From NCBI GenBank assembly GCA_020633975.1, contig JACKCR010000005.1:356282-420281 (forward strand): a stretch of DNA of 64,000 bases, given 5' to 3'. The DNA is from Candidatus Eiseniibacteriota bacterium. GTDB lineage: Bacteria; Eisenbacteria; RBG-16-71-46; CAIMUX01. How positions within the stretch are numbered: position 1 is the stretch's first letter; every line of letters starts with the position of its first letter. Positions 44,771 to 53,806 of the stretch are shown here, piece after piece. Below the pieces are notes generated by a model, which did not search any database, was not told the origin of the DNA, and was given only the letters and a program-made list of their open reading frames with translations. The position numbers and the translations under genes are program-made.

Positions 44771-46027
44771 TCATGCTACATCGGGTGACGGAATCTCCAG
44801 GGGTTCCGGACGAAGATCGGTCCACACGATTGCGTGATCCGATGCCGGTTGGCCCGGTGCCACCTCGGCAGTGGCCGTACGAGGCGCTCCCGCCGCCCCG
44901 AATCCGCTCGTCACGACCCAATCGAGGCGCATCTGGATGAACCTCGAGCCAAGCCCAAAGGTCCGGGAGATGTAGTCCCGGAGTAGCCGAGGGAGGATCT
45001 CGAGGTCCTCAGCGGAACCAAGCAGGGTTTCCGCGGTCGCCGCCCCATCGGTGTGGCTGCGGTAGTCGTATCCTGCACGGTCCAGAACGTCGAACAAGGG
45101 TTCGTAGCCGAAGGGCTCGCAGAGCTGGCGATCCAAGATCTCCGGTCGCGTCCGAACGATCCTCAGGAACTCGCGAAGCGTGTTGGGCAGCCCGCCCCGA
45201 CGGAAGGTGTTGGTATTGAAGTCCCCCGTGAGGACGACTGGGAGGAGTTCCCCTGGAGCCGTCCCGGAACCCCGCGCATCCTCGAGGGCACGAAGCGCCG
45301 CCTTCAGCTGCTCGCCGCGACAGGCCGGGACGTTCCGCACTTCGAGATGCGTGGTCGCGGCCACGACCTCGCGCCCGTGCCAGTTGATCCGCGCGGACAG
45401 CACCTGGCGGGTTCCATAGCGTTTCTCGACCGGGTAGTCGAAGTAGTCCCAGCAGTGCGGGAGCTCCGCGACGTCCGCCGCGATCACCGGGTGCCGACTG
45501 AGGACAGCGAGTCCGTGGAGCCCGCGTTCGTTCTCCCCGGGCACGAGCGCGTCCGGGCCTGGGCCCTTGGTGCACTCGAGATAACTCGGCACATAGACGA
45601 GATGGCAGCCGAGCGTGCGCGCGAGGTCAGCCCCCACGTCGGCGTTGGAGCCGGACCGGGCCATCCCAACGTCCACTTCGTTGAGACAGTAGAGGTCGGC
45701 GGAAGCGAGTTCGGGATCGTCGGCAAGGCGGGATCGGATCCTGTCGAGCTGGAGTCCCTTCTCGATGTTCCACTGGACGACCCGGAGAGGACGCGCCTCG
45801 GTATCGGGCCCAGTATCGGTCCCGGTCCCGGTCCCGGCGCCGGGACCAGGACCCGGAACTGCCCGGATCGGCCAGTCGCTGCGGATCGAAGGGGTTCGGA
45901 GAAGGGCGAGCAGATCCGCGCCGTGACGCCGGAAGTACTCGGACTGCTCGAACTCCTCCCGCGTGGAACACGCGAGGGCCGCATCCCGAAAGGCGCCGTA
46001 CTCCACTCCCTCCCACATCATTCCCAT
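44771..46027 (-). CDS. Endonuclease/exonuclease/phosphatase (EEP) family protein
   Basis: The EEP fold is seen in RVVQWNIEKGLQLDRI, LYCLNEVDVGM, HGLAVLSRHPVI, AATTHLEVRN, VLTGDFNTNTF, RLDWVVTSGF and the terminal SDHAIVW. These include the metal-binding Asn and Glu, the catalytic His and the Asp of GDFN. There is no signal peptide, so it is cytoplasmic. Substrates in the family range from DNA to phospholipids. A Pro/Gly/Thr linker (GPGPGAGTGTGTDTGPD) is encoded by a hexanucleotide repeat. The start is uncertain; I prefer an ATG cluster at 46027-46018 over the longer 46105 frame. Confidence 0.8.
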   Translation of the reverse strand: MGMMWEGVEYGAFRDAALACSTREEFEQSEYFRRHGADLLALLRTPSIRSDWPIRAVPGPGPGAGTGTGTDTGPDTEARPLRVVQWNIEKGLQLDRIRSRLADDPELASADLYCLNEVDVGMARSGSNADVGADLARTLGCHLVYVPSYLECTKGPGPDALVPGENERGLHGLAVLSRHPVIAADVAELPHCWDYFDYPVEKRYGTRQVLSARINWHGREVVAATTHLEVRNVPACRGEQLKAALRALEDARGSGTAPGELLPVVLTGDFNTNTFRRGGLPNTLREFLRIVRTRPEILDRQLCEPFGYEPLFDVLDRAGYDYRSHTDGAATAETLLGSAEDLEILPRLLRDYISRTFGLGSRFIQMRLDWVVTSGFGAAGAPRTATAEVAPGQPASDHAIVWTDLRPEPLEIPSPDVA

Positions 46028-46137
46028 GGGCGGGAGGATAGGGCATTCCGAACAGGGAGCAACTTCCGCTGTCGCGTCGCGATAAGGTATGGCGCCTCTC
46101 GACACGAGGGGGCGGAGCCCCGAAAGGAGACCTACGC

Positions 46138-47139
46138 GTGAGCCGACACAGATACGCCACCATCCACCGACGCACCTCCTACCTGTACCGAACCTCCCGG
46201 ATTGCGGGCTGGATCGGTGCGACCGTTCTGTGTGTCGCCGCGGCAGGGTGCAGTGGTCGAGACAAGGTGACCGAGCCCGGCGGTGGGGGTGGCGGTGGCG
46301 GTGGCGGCGGCGGACAGTCGGCGCTTCCTGCGGAGCAGGTCGCGCTCTTGGGCGACGTCTTTCGCGCGGGTTGGTCGATCCAGGATGCGGTGCGGGACTC
46401 CAACGAGTTCCTCGCCCAGGCCGCGTTCATTGCAGGAGAGCTGTTCGGTACGCTCACCCAAGTCGGGAACACCGAGCAGTTCGAGTATCAGAACCAGCCG
46501 AACGACCGGCTCCGCATCGTGTTCTCGAACGGCGAGACGGTCGAGATCGTGGCGACGACGTTCCAGGGTGACGTCAACTCCGACTGGGAGACGTTTCTCA
46601 GCGCCCACTCGCTGGCATACACGATCGCATCCTCTGTCTGGAACCTCCAAATCACGAGTGAGAGGATCCCGCAGGACTCGTTCCAGAAGAACGTGAGCCA
46701 GACCGTGCAGGGCACTGTCTTGGAAGACGGCGTGACCTGGAACGTCCAGGGCACGGTGACCGGAACGGAGATCTTCGTCTTCTCCGAGTCGTCGACGACC
46801 ACGCACGACAGCTACACCATCGCGGGATCGTTCGGCCAGGGCACCGCCCAGATCAGCGTGTCCCAGTTCCAAGACTACAAGAACGACTTCTTCTCCGGCT
46901 CCGGCAACACTTTCATCGAGAAGAGTGACACCATCGCATCGAGCGGCACGGACGGAACCACGTCGATCGCGTTCGGAGAGGTGGTCTACTCCTGGTCCGA
47001 CACGGAAGATCGCGATCCGATCTACCAGGCCGAAGGCGCCATTTCTCGAAACGGCGCATCCCTCGGGACGCTCGTCACGAACAGTGCGAGCGGCGAGGTC
47101 GGCATCCTGCTCGGGACCGGAGAGAGCGTCGCGTTCTGA
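46138..47139 (+). CDS. Lipoprotein of unknown function with poly-glycine linker
   Basis: Signal peptide with a lipobox (CVAAAGC, C38), then a run of 12 glycines (residues ~49-60) encoded by GGT/GGC repeats, then a ~270-residue domain rich in Ser, Thr, Asn and Gln that looks all-beta (NVQGTVTGTEIFVFSESSTT). The single cysteine after the signal is the lipid site; no active-site motif is visible. GTG start with AAAGGAG eight bases upstream. No family was recognised. Confidence 0.7.
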   Translation: MSRHRYATIHRRTSYLYRTSRIAGWIGATVLCVAAAGCSGRDKVTEPGGGGGGGGGGGGQSALPAEQVALLGDVFRAGWSIQDAVRDSNEFLAQAAFIAGELFGTLTQVGNTEQFEYQNQPNDRLRIVFSNGETVEIVATTFQGDVNSDWETFLSAHSLAYTIASSVWNLQITSERIPQDSFQKNVSQTVQGTVLEDGVTWNVQGTVTGTEIFVFSESSTTTHDSYTIAGSFGQGTAQISVSQFQDYKNDFFSGSGNTFIEKSDTIASSGTDGTTSIAFGEVVYSWSDTEDRDPIYQAEGAISRNGASLGTLVTNSASGEVGILLGTGESVAF

Positions 47140-47196
47140 TGTCCGAAGCGCTCGGTCGGACCTGAGCACTGAGGCACCAGGGCCTGGCCGCCCGGC

Positions 47197-47266
47197 CGCC
47201 TGGCGATGTGGACACTGGCGCCTCGGCCGCCTGAACGCCTTGCGACGTGGACGCTAGTGCCTCGGC
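47197..47266. repeat. Pair of 31-bp imperfect direct repeats
   Basis: 47197-47227 and 47236-47266 match at 26 of 31 positions (period 39). They lie in the 278-nt gap before the queuosine transporter, which also holds a 7-bp hairpin (GGCTGCC-CTCGC-GGCAGCC, 47303-47321) after a run of eight G. Nothing else stands out in the gap. Confidence 0.5.
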
Positions 47267-47417
47267 TACATCGATTGGCCCGTCGGGCGGAGCAAAGGGG
47301 GGGGCTGCCCTCGCGGCAGCCGGAACAGGTAGACTCTCGCGTTCGTGAGTCGTGGCCGACGCGGTCCCAATGGACCTCCGAGGTCCACTTCCCGCCCCGA
47401 GAGGAGCCTCCTGTAAC

Positions 47418-48137
47418 GTGACCGACACGCGCCCAGACCACCGACGGTCCTATCGATACTACGACCTCGTCATGGCCGCATTCGTCGCGGTCTACCTCTG
47501 CTCGAACCTCATCGGTCCGGCCAAGGCTGCACAGGTCACCCTCCCAGGAATCGGGCCGGTTACGTTCGGAGCCGGCGTCCTCTTCTTCCCGATCAGCTAC
47601 GTCTTCGGCGACATCCTGACCGAAGTCTACGGGTACGCGCGTGCCCGTCGCGTGATCTGGACCGGCTTCGCGGCCATGGCGTTTGCGTCGATCATGGCGG
47701 CCACGGTTGTCGCGCTCCCTCCCGCGCCCACCTGGCAGAACCAGGGTGCGTACGAGATCGCCTTCGGCAACACTTGGCGGATCGTCGGAGCGTCTCTCTT
47801 GGCCTTCTTCTGCGGCGAGTTCGTGAACTCGTTCGTCCTCGCGAAGATGAAGGTGAAGATGGAAGGTCGGCAGCTCTGGATGCGAACCATAGGGTCGACG
47901 ATCTTCGGCGAGGCGGTGGACTCCATGCTCTTCTACCCGCTTGCGTTCTACGGAGCCGGCCTCATTCCCAACGAGCTGCTCCCGACGATCATGCTCTCTC
48001 AGTTCCTCGGGAAGGTCGGAGTCGAGGTTCTCTTCACTCCGGTGACCTACTGGATCGTTGCGAAGCTCAAGAAGGCGGAGCACGAGGACTTCTACGACCG
48101 GGCGACCGACTTCACACCGTTCTCCCTGGAGACGTAG
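47418..48137 (+). CDS. yhhQ: Queuosine precursor transporter, VUT/YhhQ family
   Basis: A 239-residue membrane protein with six hydrophobic segments. FGAGVLFFPISYVFGDILTE, CGEFVNSFVLAKMKVKMEGR and STIFGEAVDSMLFYPLAFYG are the conserved motifs of the VUT (COG1738) family, which imports preQ0/preQ1 for tRNA queuosine. The GTG at 47418 follows GAGGAG. The upstream open frame has no membrane or homologous character. Confidence 0.9.
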   Translation: MTDTRPDHRRSYRYYDLVMAAFVAVYLCSNLIGPAKAAQVTLPGIGPVTFGAGVLFFPISYVFGDILTEVYGYARARRVIWTGFAAMAFASIMAATVVALPPAPTWQNQGAYEIAFGNTWRIVGASLLAFFCGEFVNSFVLAKMKVKMEGRQLWMRTIGSTIFGEAVDSMLFYPLAFYGAGLIPNELLPTIMLSQFLGKVGVEVLFTPVTYWIVAKLKKAEHEDFYDRATDFTPFSLET

Positions 48138-48182
48138 ATAGGCGCCCTAGGTCGGCCGTTCCGTGCAGGCACACGGTTCGCC

Positions 48183-51100
48183 TCAGCCGGAGACCTCGGC
48201 GAGATACCTTCGGGCTTCCAGGAGTTCGGGAAGCCCTGGGTCCGCGTCCTTCCAGAGCCGCAGGAACCGCTCGTACTCTTCGGCGGCAGCAGCAGAGTCC
48301 CCCTTCTTCGCGAGAAGCTGAGCGCTTTCGAAGACGTACCGCGGCTCGAAGAGGGAGTGGAACCGAACCTCAGGCCCCGGAGTGTTGGCTCTTCGGTACG
48401 CTTCGACGGCCCCGTCGAGATCGCCGCGTGCGGCACGAACACGCGCTTCCCAATCCCGCGAAGGGGCCATGTTCGCGAAGAGCGCTCCAATGAGACCGAC
48501 CTGGGAGTTCGTGAACGACGCCGGGCGCTCCGGTGTGCCCGCACGGAACGCCGCTTCCGCCAGGTCGACGTTCCCCTTCGCGAGTTCGGTTTCCCCGCGG
48601 AGCCAGTCCATGCCCCATGGCACGAGTGGATGCGGACCGAGCTCCTCGAGCCGCCCGAGCACGGACTCCGCCGCCTCGATGTGGTCTCGACGTGCCTCCG
48701 CAGTCCCCTCCAGTTGGAGCAAGAGCCGTTTCATCGCCTGCCTGTAGAACTCGGGCTGTTCCGCCGGCAGATTGGTTCCGAGGTACTCGGCTGATTCTAT
48801 GCACGTTTCGTAGTCACCCCGCTGAAACGCTCCCATCGCGCCGACGAGCAGACTTGGAAGCGGCACGGGAGCGCCCGTGGGAACGACCGGGTCGTCCTTC
48901 TTCGCCTCGCGGAGAGCGTCCTCGTACCGCCCCATCTGGAGGAGAAGGAATGCCTTCGCCGCGTGGAGACCACCGGTTGGAGCACCCGAATCGTAGAGGA
49001 CCGCAATGGCTCGATCGAACTCGGGGAGTGCCTCGTCGTAGTCGCCGAGCATCGCGTGGGCCAGAGCGACGCCGCGAAGTGCACTCGAGAAGCCCGGATC
49101 GAGCGCGAGCGCGTCACGAAAGGCGTCGCGTGCCTCCTCGACCCGTCCCATGGTGAGAAGAAGCTCCCCCATGCTATCCAGGGGATTCACTTCCTCCGGC
49201 TCTAGCTGCGCATAAACCTCGAGCTGCTGGAGCGCCTCCTCGTACCTCCCGAGCGAGACGAGTGTGTAGGCGAGTTGGTTCCGGAGGGTTCCGCTCTTTG
49301 GTACTGCCGCGATCCCCTTCTCGAGGATCGCCACGCTCGTCTTGGCGTCGCCATCCTGCCGATCGTAGGCTGAGAGGCGAAGGTACGCGTCGACCTCGTC
49401 CGGGAACTTCGACACCAGGGTCTCCAGCGCGCGCTTGGAAGCCACCTCGTCCCGGTTCACCCAGTACTGGTAGTCCGCCTCGACGAGGTAGCGTTCACGC
49501 TCCGGGAGTCGGTGCGCCAGGTCGTGGGCACGTTCGAGGTAGTTCTTCGAGTCGTCGAGACGTCCTTGGACGCGGGCCAGCTCGGCGAGCTTCATGTCGA
49601 CCATCGCGAAGTCCGGATCCATCGACAACGCCCGTTCGAACTCCCGTGCCGCATCGGTGAGCCGGAACGATTCGAGCGCCTTCTGCCCGGCGTCGTAGGC
49701 GCGATACGCTTCGAGCGACGTGGAGACCATCTCGGTGACGCTACGTTCGGCCACGCCGTCGCCGACTTCCAGCCCCTCACGGATCCCGGCTGCGAGCTGA
49801 TCGACGAGAGGAAAGAGATCCGCCCCAGTCGCCTCGCGCGCGAAGAGGATCCGGCCCGTACCGGCGTCTTCCACTTGCACGTCGATCCGGATCACCTCAC
49901 CGGATCGATAGATGCTTCCCATCACGACGGCGCCTGCACCCGAACGGCGCGCGACCTCGGCGAGAACCGCGCGATCGATCTCCTCGGCCTTGTCCTTGCC
50001 GATCTTCTCCAGGATCTCCTCGACCCGCGCGCTACTCACGACATCGAGTCCGGGAGTCTGCGCGAGCCCGGTCAGAAGCAGACTCGGCACGCCGGACTCC
50101 AGCCAGCGGATCTCTTCGTCGCCGCCGAAGGTTCGGAACTGAAGGACCGCGACCGAGGGACGCCCGGACGCTCCGATCGCGGACTCCGGCTCAGGAGCTC
50201 GGTCGCGGCGCATCCAGAAAGGAATCGACCCGAGCAGTGCGGCCGCCACTACGACGCCTACGAGCGGCCAGCGCTTGCTTCGTCTCGTTGAGACCACCGA
50301 AGGATCCGATGGAACGTCCGTCCCCGAGGAAAGGGAGGAGCGCGACGTTGCGGAACCATCCAGAAGCGATCGGCCTAGGGCGGAGTGAACACCCGAAGGC
50401 GAGTGAACACCCGTGGGCGAGTGAACACCCGTGGGCGAGAGTGAGGAGGGATCACTTCCCGAGAGCCGCAGCTGCTCGAGTGCGCCTCGTAGCTCGTTCG
50501 CATCCTCGAACCGCTCGGCGGGGTTCTTTCTCAGACATCGAGAGATGATCTCACCTGCCTCCAGTGGCAGCTGTGGGTTCCTCTCGAACACGGGCGCTGG
50601 CTCGTCACGAAGGATCGACGAGAGGATCGAGATCGAGCTGTCACCACGGAACGGCCTCTCCCCCGTCGCCATCTCGTAGAGCAGGATGCCGAGAGCGAAG
50701 ACGTCGGACCGTGGGCCGACGGCCTTCCCTTCCGCCTGCTCTGGCGACATGTAGTGGACCGTCCCGATCACTCGGCCCTCGCCGGTGAGATCTGCCGAGA
50801 ACGCCGTTTCCGCGTGCGCGATGTCGACGGTCTCTCCGTCACCGTGCGCCGCTGCGGACCCGTGCTTGGGAGAGCTGCCGGTGGAGAGTCCGGACGGCTT
50901 CGCGAGGCCGAAGTCGAGCACCTTGAGACGACCGGACGCTTCGATCATCACGTTCGCAGGCTTGAGGTCACGATGAGTGATGCCGCGCGCGTGTGCGGAT
51001 CCGACGGCGTCGGCCAGATCGATCGCGAGGGTGAGGAAGCGGCCGAAGGGCATCCCATCGGGTGGGATCTCCTTGGAGAGCGGGTGGCCCTCGATCCGCT

Positions 51101-51359
51101 CCATGGTGATGAAGTGGACGCCGTCCGACTCCTCGATGGAGTGGATCGTCACGATGCCGGGGTGCCGAAGTGCGGCGATCGCCTTCGCTTCCCTCTCGAA
51201 ACGCGCCCTGCGCTCGGTGTCCTCCGCCAATGCGGGAGGAAGCACCTTGAGAGCGACCTCGCGACCGAGCTTCGTGTCCCGGGCGAGATAGACCTCGCCC
51301 ATCCCGCCTGCGCCGAGGAGGGAGACGACTTCATAGTGTCCGAGAGTCCGACCGACCAA
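48183..51359 (-). CDS. Membrane Ser/Thr protein kinase with FlgO/TolB-like and TPR regions
   Basis: The ~1058-residue protein has a Hanks-type kinase domain (~8-275) with GAGGMGEVYLARD, VALKVLP, HRDLKPANVM, DFGLAK and MSPEQAEG. A Ser-rich juxtamembrane stretch holds a 6-residue repeat (TGVHSP) and leads to one membrane helix (PLVGVVVAAALLGSIPFWM). Outside, a FlgO/TolB-N-like domain (VAVLQFRTFGGDEEIRWLES, GAGAVVMGSIYRSGEVIRI) is followed by ~10 TPR-like units to the C-terminus. This architecture is widespread in soil and candidate-phylum bacteria; ligands and substrates are unknown. I prefer the TTG at 51359, nine bases after GAGGAG, over an upstream ATG that adds 26 residues. Confidence 0.9.
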   Translation of the reverse strand: MVGRTLGHYEVVSLLGAGGMGEVYLARDTKLGREVALKVLPPALAEDTERRARFEREAKAIAALRHPGIVTIHSIEESDGVHFITMERIEGHPLSKEIPPDGMPFGRFLTLAIDLADAVGSAHARGITHRDLKPANVMIEASGRLKVLDFGLAKPSGLSTGSSPKHGSAAAHGDGETVDIAHAETAFSADLTGEGRVIGTVHYMSPEQAEGKAVGPRSDVFALGILLYEMATGERPFRGDSSISILSSILRDEPAPVFERNPQLPLEAGEIISRCLRKNPAERFEDANELRGALEQLRLSGSDPSSLSPTGVHSPTGVHSPSGVHSALGRSLLDGSATSRSSLSSGTDVPSDPSVVSTRRSKRWPLVGVVVAAALLGSIPFWMRRDRAPEPESAIGASGRPSVAVLQFRTFGGDEEIRWLESGVPSLLLTGLAQTPGLDVVSSARVEEILEKIGKDKAEEIDRAVLAEVARRSGAGAVVMGSIYRSGEVIRIDVQVEDAGTGRILFAREATGADLFPLVDQLAAGIREGLEVGDGVAERSVTEMVSTSLEAYRAYDAGQKALESFRLTDAAREFERALSMDPDFAMVDMKLAELARVQGRLDDSKNYLERAHDLAHRLPERERYLVEADYQYWVNRDEVASKRALETLVSKFPDEVDAYLRLSAYDRQDGDAKTSVAILEKGIAAVPKSGTLRNQLAYTLVSLGRYEEALQQLEVYAQLEPEEVNPLDSMGELLLTMGRVEEARDAFRDALALDPGFSSALRGVALAHAMLGDYDEALPEFDRAIAVLYDSGAPTGGLHAAKAFLLLQMGRYEDALREAKKDDPVVPTGAPVPLPSLLVGAMGAFQRGDYETCIESAEYLGTNLPAEQPEFYRQAMKRLLLQLEGTAEARRDHIEAAESVLGRLEELGPHPLVPWGMDWLRGETELAKGNVDLAEAAFRAGTPERPASFTNSQVGLIGALFANMAPSRDWEARVRAARGDLDGAVEAYRRANTPGPEVRFHSLFEPRYVFESAQLLAKKGDSAAAAEEYERFLRLWKDADPGLPELLEARRYLAEVSG

Positions 51360-51572
51360 CGCGTTCGACTCCTCTTCGATCCGGCGACCAGGCCAGGTGG
51401 CCCGGACGGGGAGATCACGATATCGATGGCATCCCACTGGGCGTCACGAACGGGTGCGCAGAGAACGCTACCACAGCCGGTCCGGTTCGTCCCCGGAGGA
51501 TGCCGCTCGAGCAGGGCGCGAGCACAGGTGCGGGGACGGGACGGAGAGCGGAGTTGATTGGCCAAGGGCGAT

Positions 51573-52505
51573 TCAGCCCAAGCTTCCTTTGCGTAGGGCC
51601 CGGTCGTGAAGCCGATCGGCCAGGTCCGTGATCTCTTCACGCATGGCCAGACGCTGCAGCCACCGGTTCGGGATCCCGGACGCGCCGTAGAAGACTCCCG
51701 CGATCTGTCCACACACCGCGGCGGTGGTGTCGGCATCGTCTCCCAGGTTGACGGCGGTCAGGATCGCCGACTCGAAGTCGTATGTCGTCCAGAAGGACCA
51801 GAGCGCGGCCTCGAGGCTCTGGACGACGTAGCCCGTTCCGACGATGTCGTCTGCCGACGCGTCCCTGTACTTGCCCCTCGCGATCGCTTCGATCTTCTCG
51901 GTGAAGGGACGCTCGCCGAACTGCGCGAAGAGGCAGGTCTCTTTGGGCTCTCCGCGAAGCGCCGAGAGGAGGATCCGTGCGAAGAGCCGACAGGCGTGCA
52001 CGCATTCTCTTGCGCCATGCGTCGTCTTGGAACTGCGGGCGGCAGCGCGCTCGGCCTTGTCCGGGTCGGTCGCATAGAAGAGAGGCGCGGGAGCGAGCCG
52101 CATGATCGAGCCGTTCCCCGCAGACCAGGGAGAGCGGTCACCCGCCTCGGGGTCGTCCGTTTCCTGGTAGCGAAGGAGCGAGGATTGGGTCGCGTTGCCG
52201 ATGTCGAAGCACCTTCCGTTGCTGGAGAGATACCCCGTCTCCCACCACGCGACGTATCGCTCCATCTGATCCCGAAGGTCGAATCGACCGGTTTCGACGA
52301 GACTCGTGGCGAGACAGAGCGCCAAGGAAGTGTCGTCTGTCCACTGACCCGGTTCCAACTGGAACGGTCCGCCGCCCACCATGTCCGTGACCGGGGCGAA
52401 CGAACCGCGTGGGCAGAACTCGACCGTCGTCCCCACGGCATCGCCACAAGCGAGACCGAGTAGGGCTCCACGGAATCGGTCACGGCTGGTGAGTTCACTC
52501 GTCAC
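51573..52505 (-). CDS. ADP-ribosylglycohydrolase (DraG family)
   Basis: The 310-residue protein carries the metal-site motifs of the family: WTDDTSLALCLATSLVETG near the N-terminus and NLGDDADTTAAVCGQIAG near the C-terminus, with SAGNGSIMRLAP between. It would remove ADP-ribose from arginine or another acceptor in proteins or nucleic acid. The GTG at 52505 follows GGAGGAGG; an ATG 19 codons earlier lacks these features. No ADP-ribosyltransferase partner was seen nearby. It lies upstream of the Ser/Thr kinase on the same strand, with a 213-nt gap. Confidence 0.9.
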   Translation of the reverse strand: MTSELTSRDRFRGALLGLACGDAVGTTVEFCPRGSFAPVTDMVGGGPFQLEPGQWTDDTSLALCLATSLVETGRFDLRDQMERYVAWWETGYLSSNGRCFDIGNATQSSLLRYQETDDPEAGDRSPWSAGNGSIMRLAPAPLFYATDPDKAERAAARSSKTTHGARECVHACRLFARILLSALRGEPKETCLFAQFGERPFTEKIEAIARGKYRDASADDIVGTGYVVQSLEAALWSFWTTYDFESAILTAVNLGDDADTTAAVCGQIAGVFYGASGIPNRWLQRLAMREEITDLADRLHDRALRKGSLG

Positions 52506-52633
52506 GATCGTGCCTCCTCCGACGCGTGTGCAACTCGAGTCCAAGCATCTCGGTCTCAGCATCCGCGTCCGACCGAATCACGCGGCGTCGGGCCCCGCCA
52601 AGAAGACTCAGTGCCCTCGGTCGACCAGCCGGC

Positions 52634-53806
52634 TCAGCCCCTTCGTTCGGCCAGGTGAGTCAGCGCCGACTCGTATGCGTCGAGCATACGCCGTTCGTCG
52701 AAGTCCGTCTCGACACGTTGCCGGGAGGCGAGGCCAAAGCGCGCACGGAGCGCAGCGTCCTCGAGAAGCTCGGACAATGCCCCGGCTACGGACTCCTCCG
52801 TCACCACGGGTAGGAGACGGCCTTCCACGCCATCGTTCAAGGCTTCCCCGACACCACCGCGAGCGACCGAAAGGATCGGAAGGCCGGCCGCCATCGCTTC
52901 GAGCATACTGAGCGGGAGTCCCTCGTCTGCCAGGGTAGGCAGGACGAACACCGCAGCCCGCGCGAACTCGCGAGACATCTCCGCATGCGGAACGGCTCCG
53001 ACGAAGTCGACTCGATCGGCGATCCCGAGATCCCGCGCTTCCTGCACCAGAGCATCGAGACAGTTGCCGCCACCCACGTATCGCAACCTGTACTCGGTGA
53101 ACCGGGAGGCCAAGGATGCGAAGGCCCTGAGCAGAGGGAACACGCCCTTGTCCGGAATGACTCGTCCGGCGTAGAGGACTTCCTTGCTGTTCGCCGGATC
53201 GGCGGTGGCGTGGTCGCCAAGTGCGATCCCGTTCCGGATCACCGGGATCGGAAGCTCCAGTCCCGGGACCTCCCTCTCGAGGCGCGCCGCAACGGAATCC
53301 GACACTGCAACGACGGCCTCACACCGTGGCAAGAGAGGGCGATGGTAGCCGTAGGAGTGATAGAGGCCCATCGCGACCTTGGCCCAGGTGCGAGGGTGGA
53401 GGGGACGGGACCGGATCGCCGTCGCAACGTCTCCACCGGTGGTTCCGTGCATCGCAGCGAGGCAAGGGGGCCGCTTCGGTGGAGACAGACGCATCACACC
53501 CCATGCCCCTGCGCTCTGCGAGAAGACGACGTCGAACGGACTCGCTCCATGCTCCGCGAGAAAGACGCGACGTGAGCGTCCCCACCATCCGCCGACATAG
53601 CGGCCGGGGAATGCGTTGGGTATGTAGCGAAACTGAAGACCGGTCGTCTCGGCGTCGGGCGTCGCTCCACTTGGTAGACGCGTCGTGAACACGGTGACGT
53701 CGTGTCCGCGGGCGGCGAGCCCGCGCACGACTTGGTCGAGGTGCCGCTCCATGCCGCCCGCGAGGAAGTGCGCAGGCGTCGATCGCGAGAAGGCCGCGAT
53801 CCTCAT
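52634..53806 (-). CDS. Glycosyltransferase family 4 protein
   Basis: A 390-residue GT-B enzyme: N-terminal HFLAGGMERHLDQVVRGLAA (acceptor side), VLYAGRVIPDKGVFPLLRAF at the linker, RLRYVGGGNCLDALVQEARD, and FVLPTLADEGLPLSMLEAMA with the E-x7-E nucleotide-sugar motif. It transfers a sugar to a lipid-linked glycan or an acceptor polysaccharide. The ATG overlaps the upstream gene's stop (ATGA). A much longer open frame upstream is a shadow of that gene. Confidence 0.92.
   Translation of the reverse strand: MRIAAFSRSTPAHFLAGGMERHLDQVVRGLAARGHDVTVFTTRLPSGATPDAETTGLQFRYIPNAFPGRYVGGWWGRSRRVFLAEHGASPFDVVFSQSAGAWGVMRLSPPKRPPCLAAMHGTTGGDVATAIRSRPLHPRTWAKVAMGLYHSYGYHRPLLPRCEAVVAVSDSVAARLEREVPGLELPIPVIRNGIALGDHATADPANSKEVLYAGRVIPDKGVFPLLRAFASLASRFTEYRLRYVGGGNCLDALVQEARDLGIADRVDFVGAVPHAEMSREFARAAVFVLPTLADEGLPLSMLEAMAAGLPILSVARGGVGEALNDGVEGRLLPVVTEESVAGALSELLEDAALRARFGLASRQRVETDFDERRMLDAYESALTHLAERRG

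Noticed and set aside
46138-46320. Frameshift or pseudogene suspected from the Gly12 run
   Set aside because: The frame continues intact for ~270 residues with a good start, signal and lipobox.
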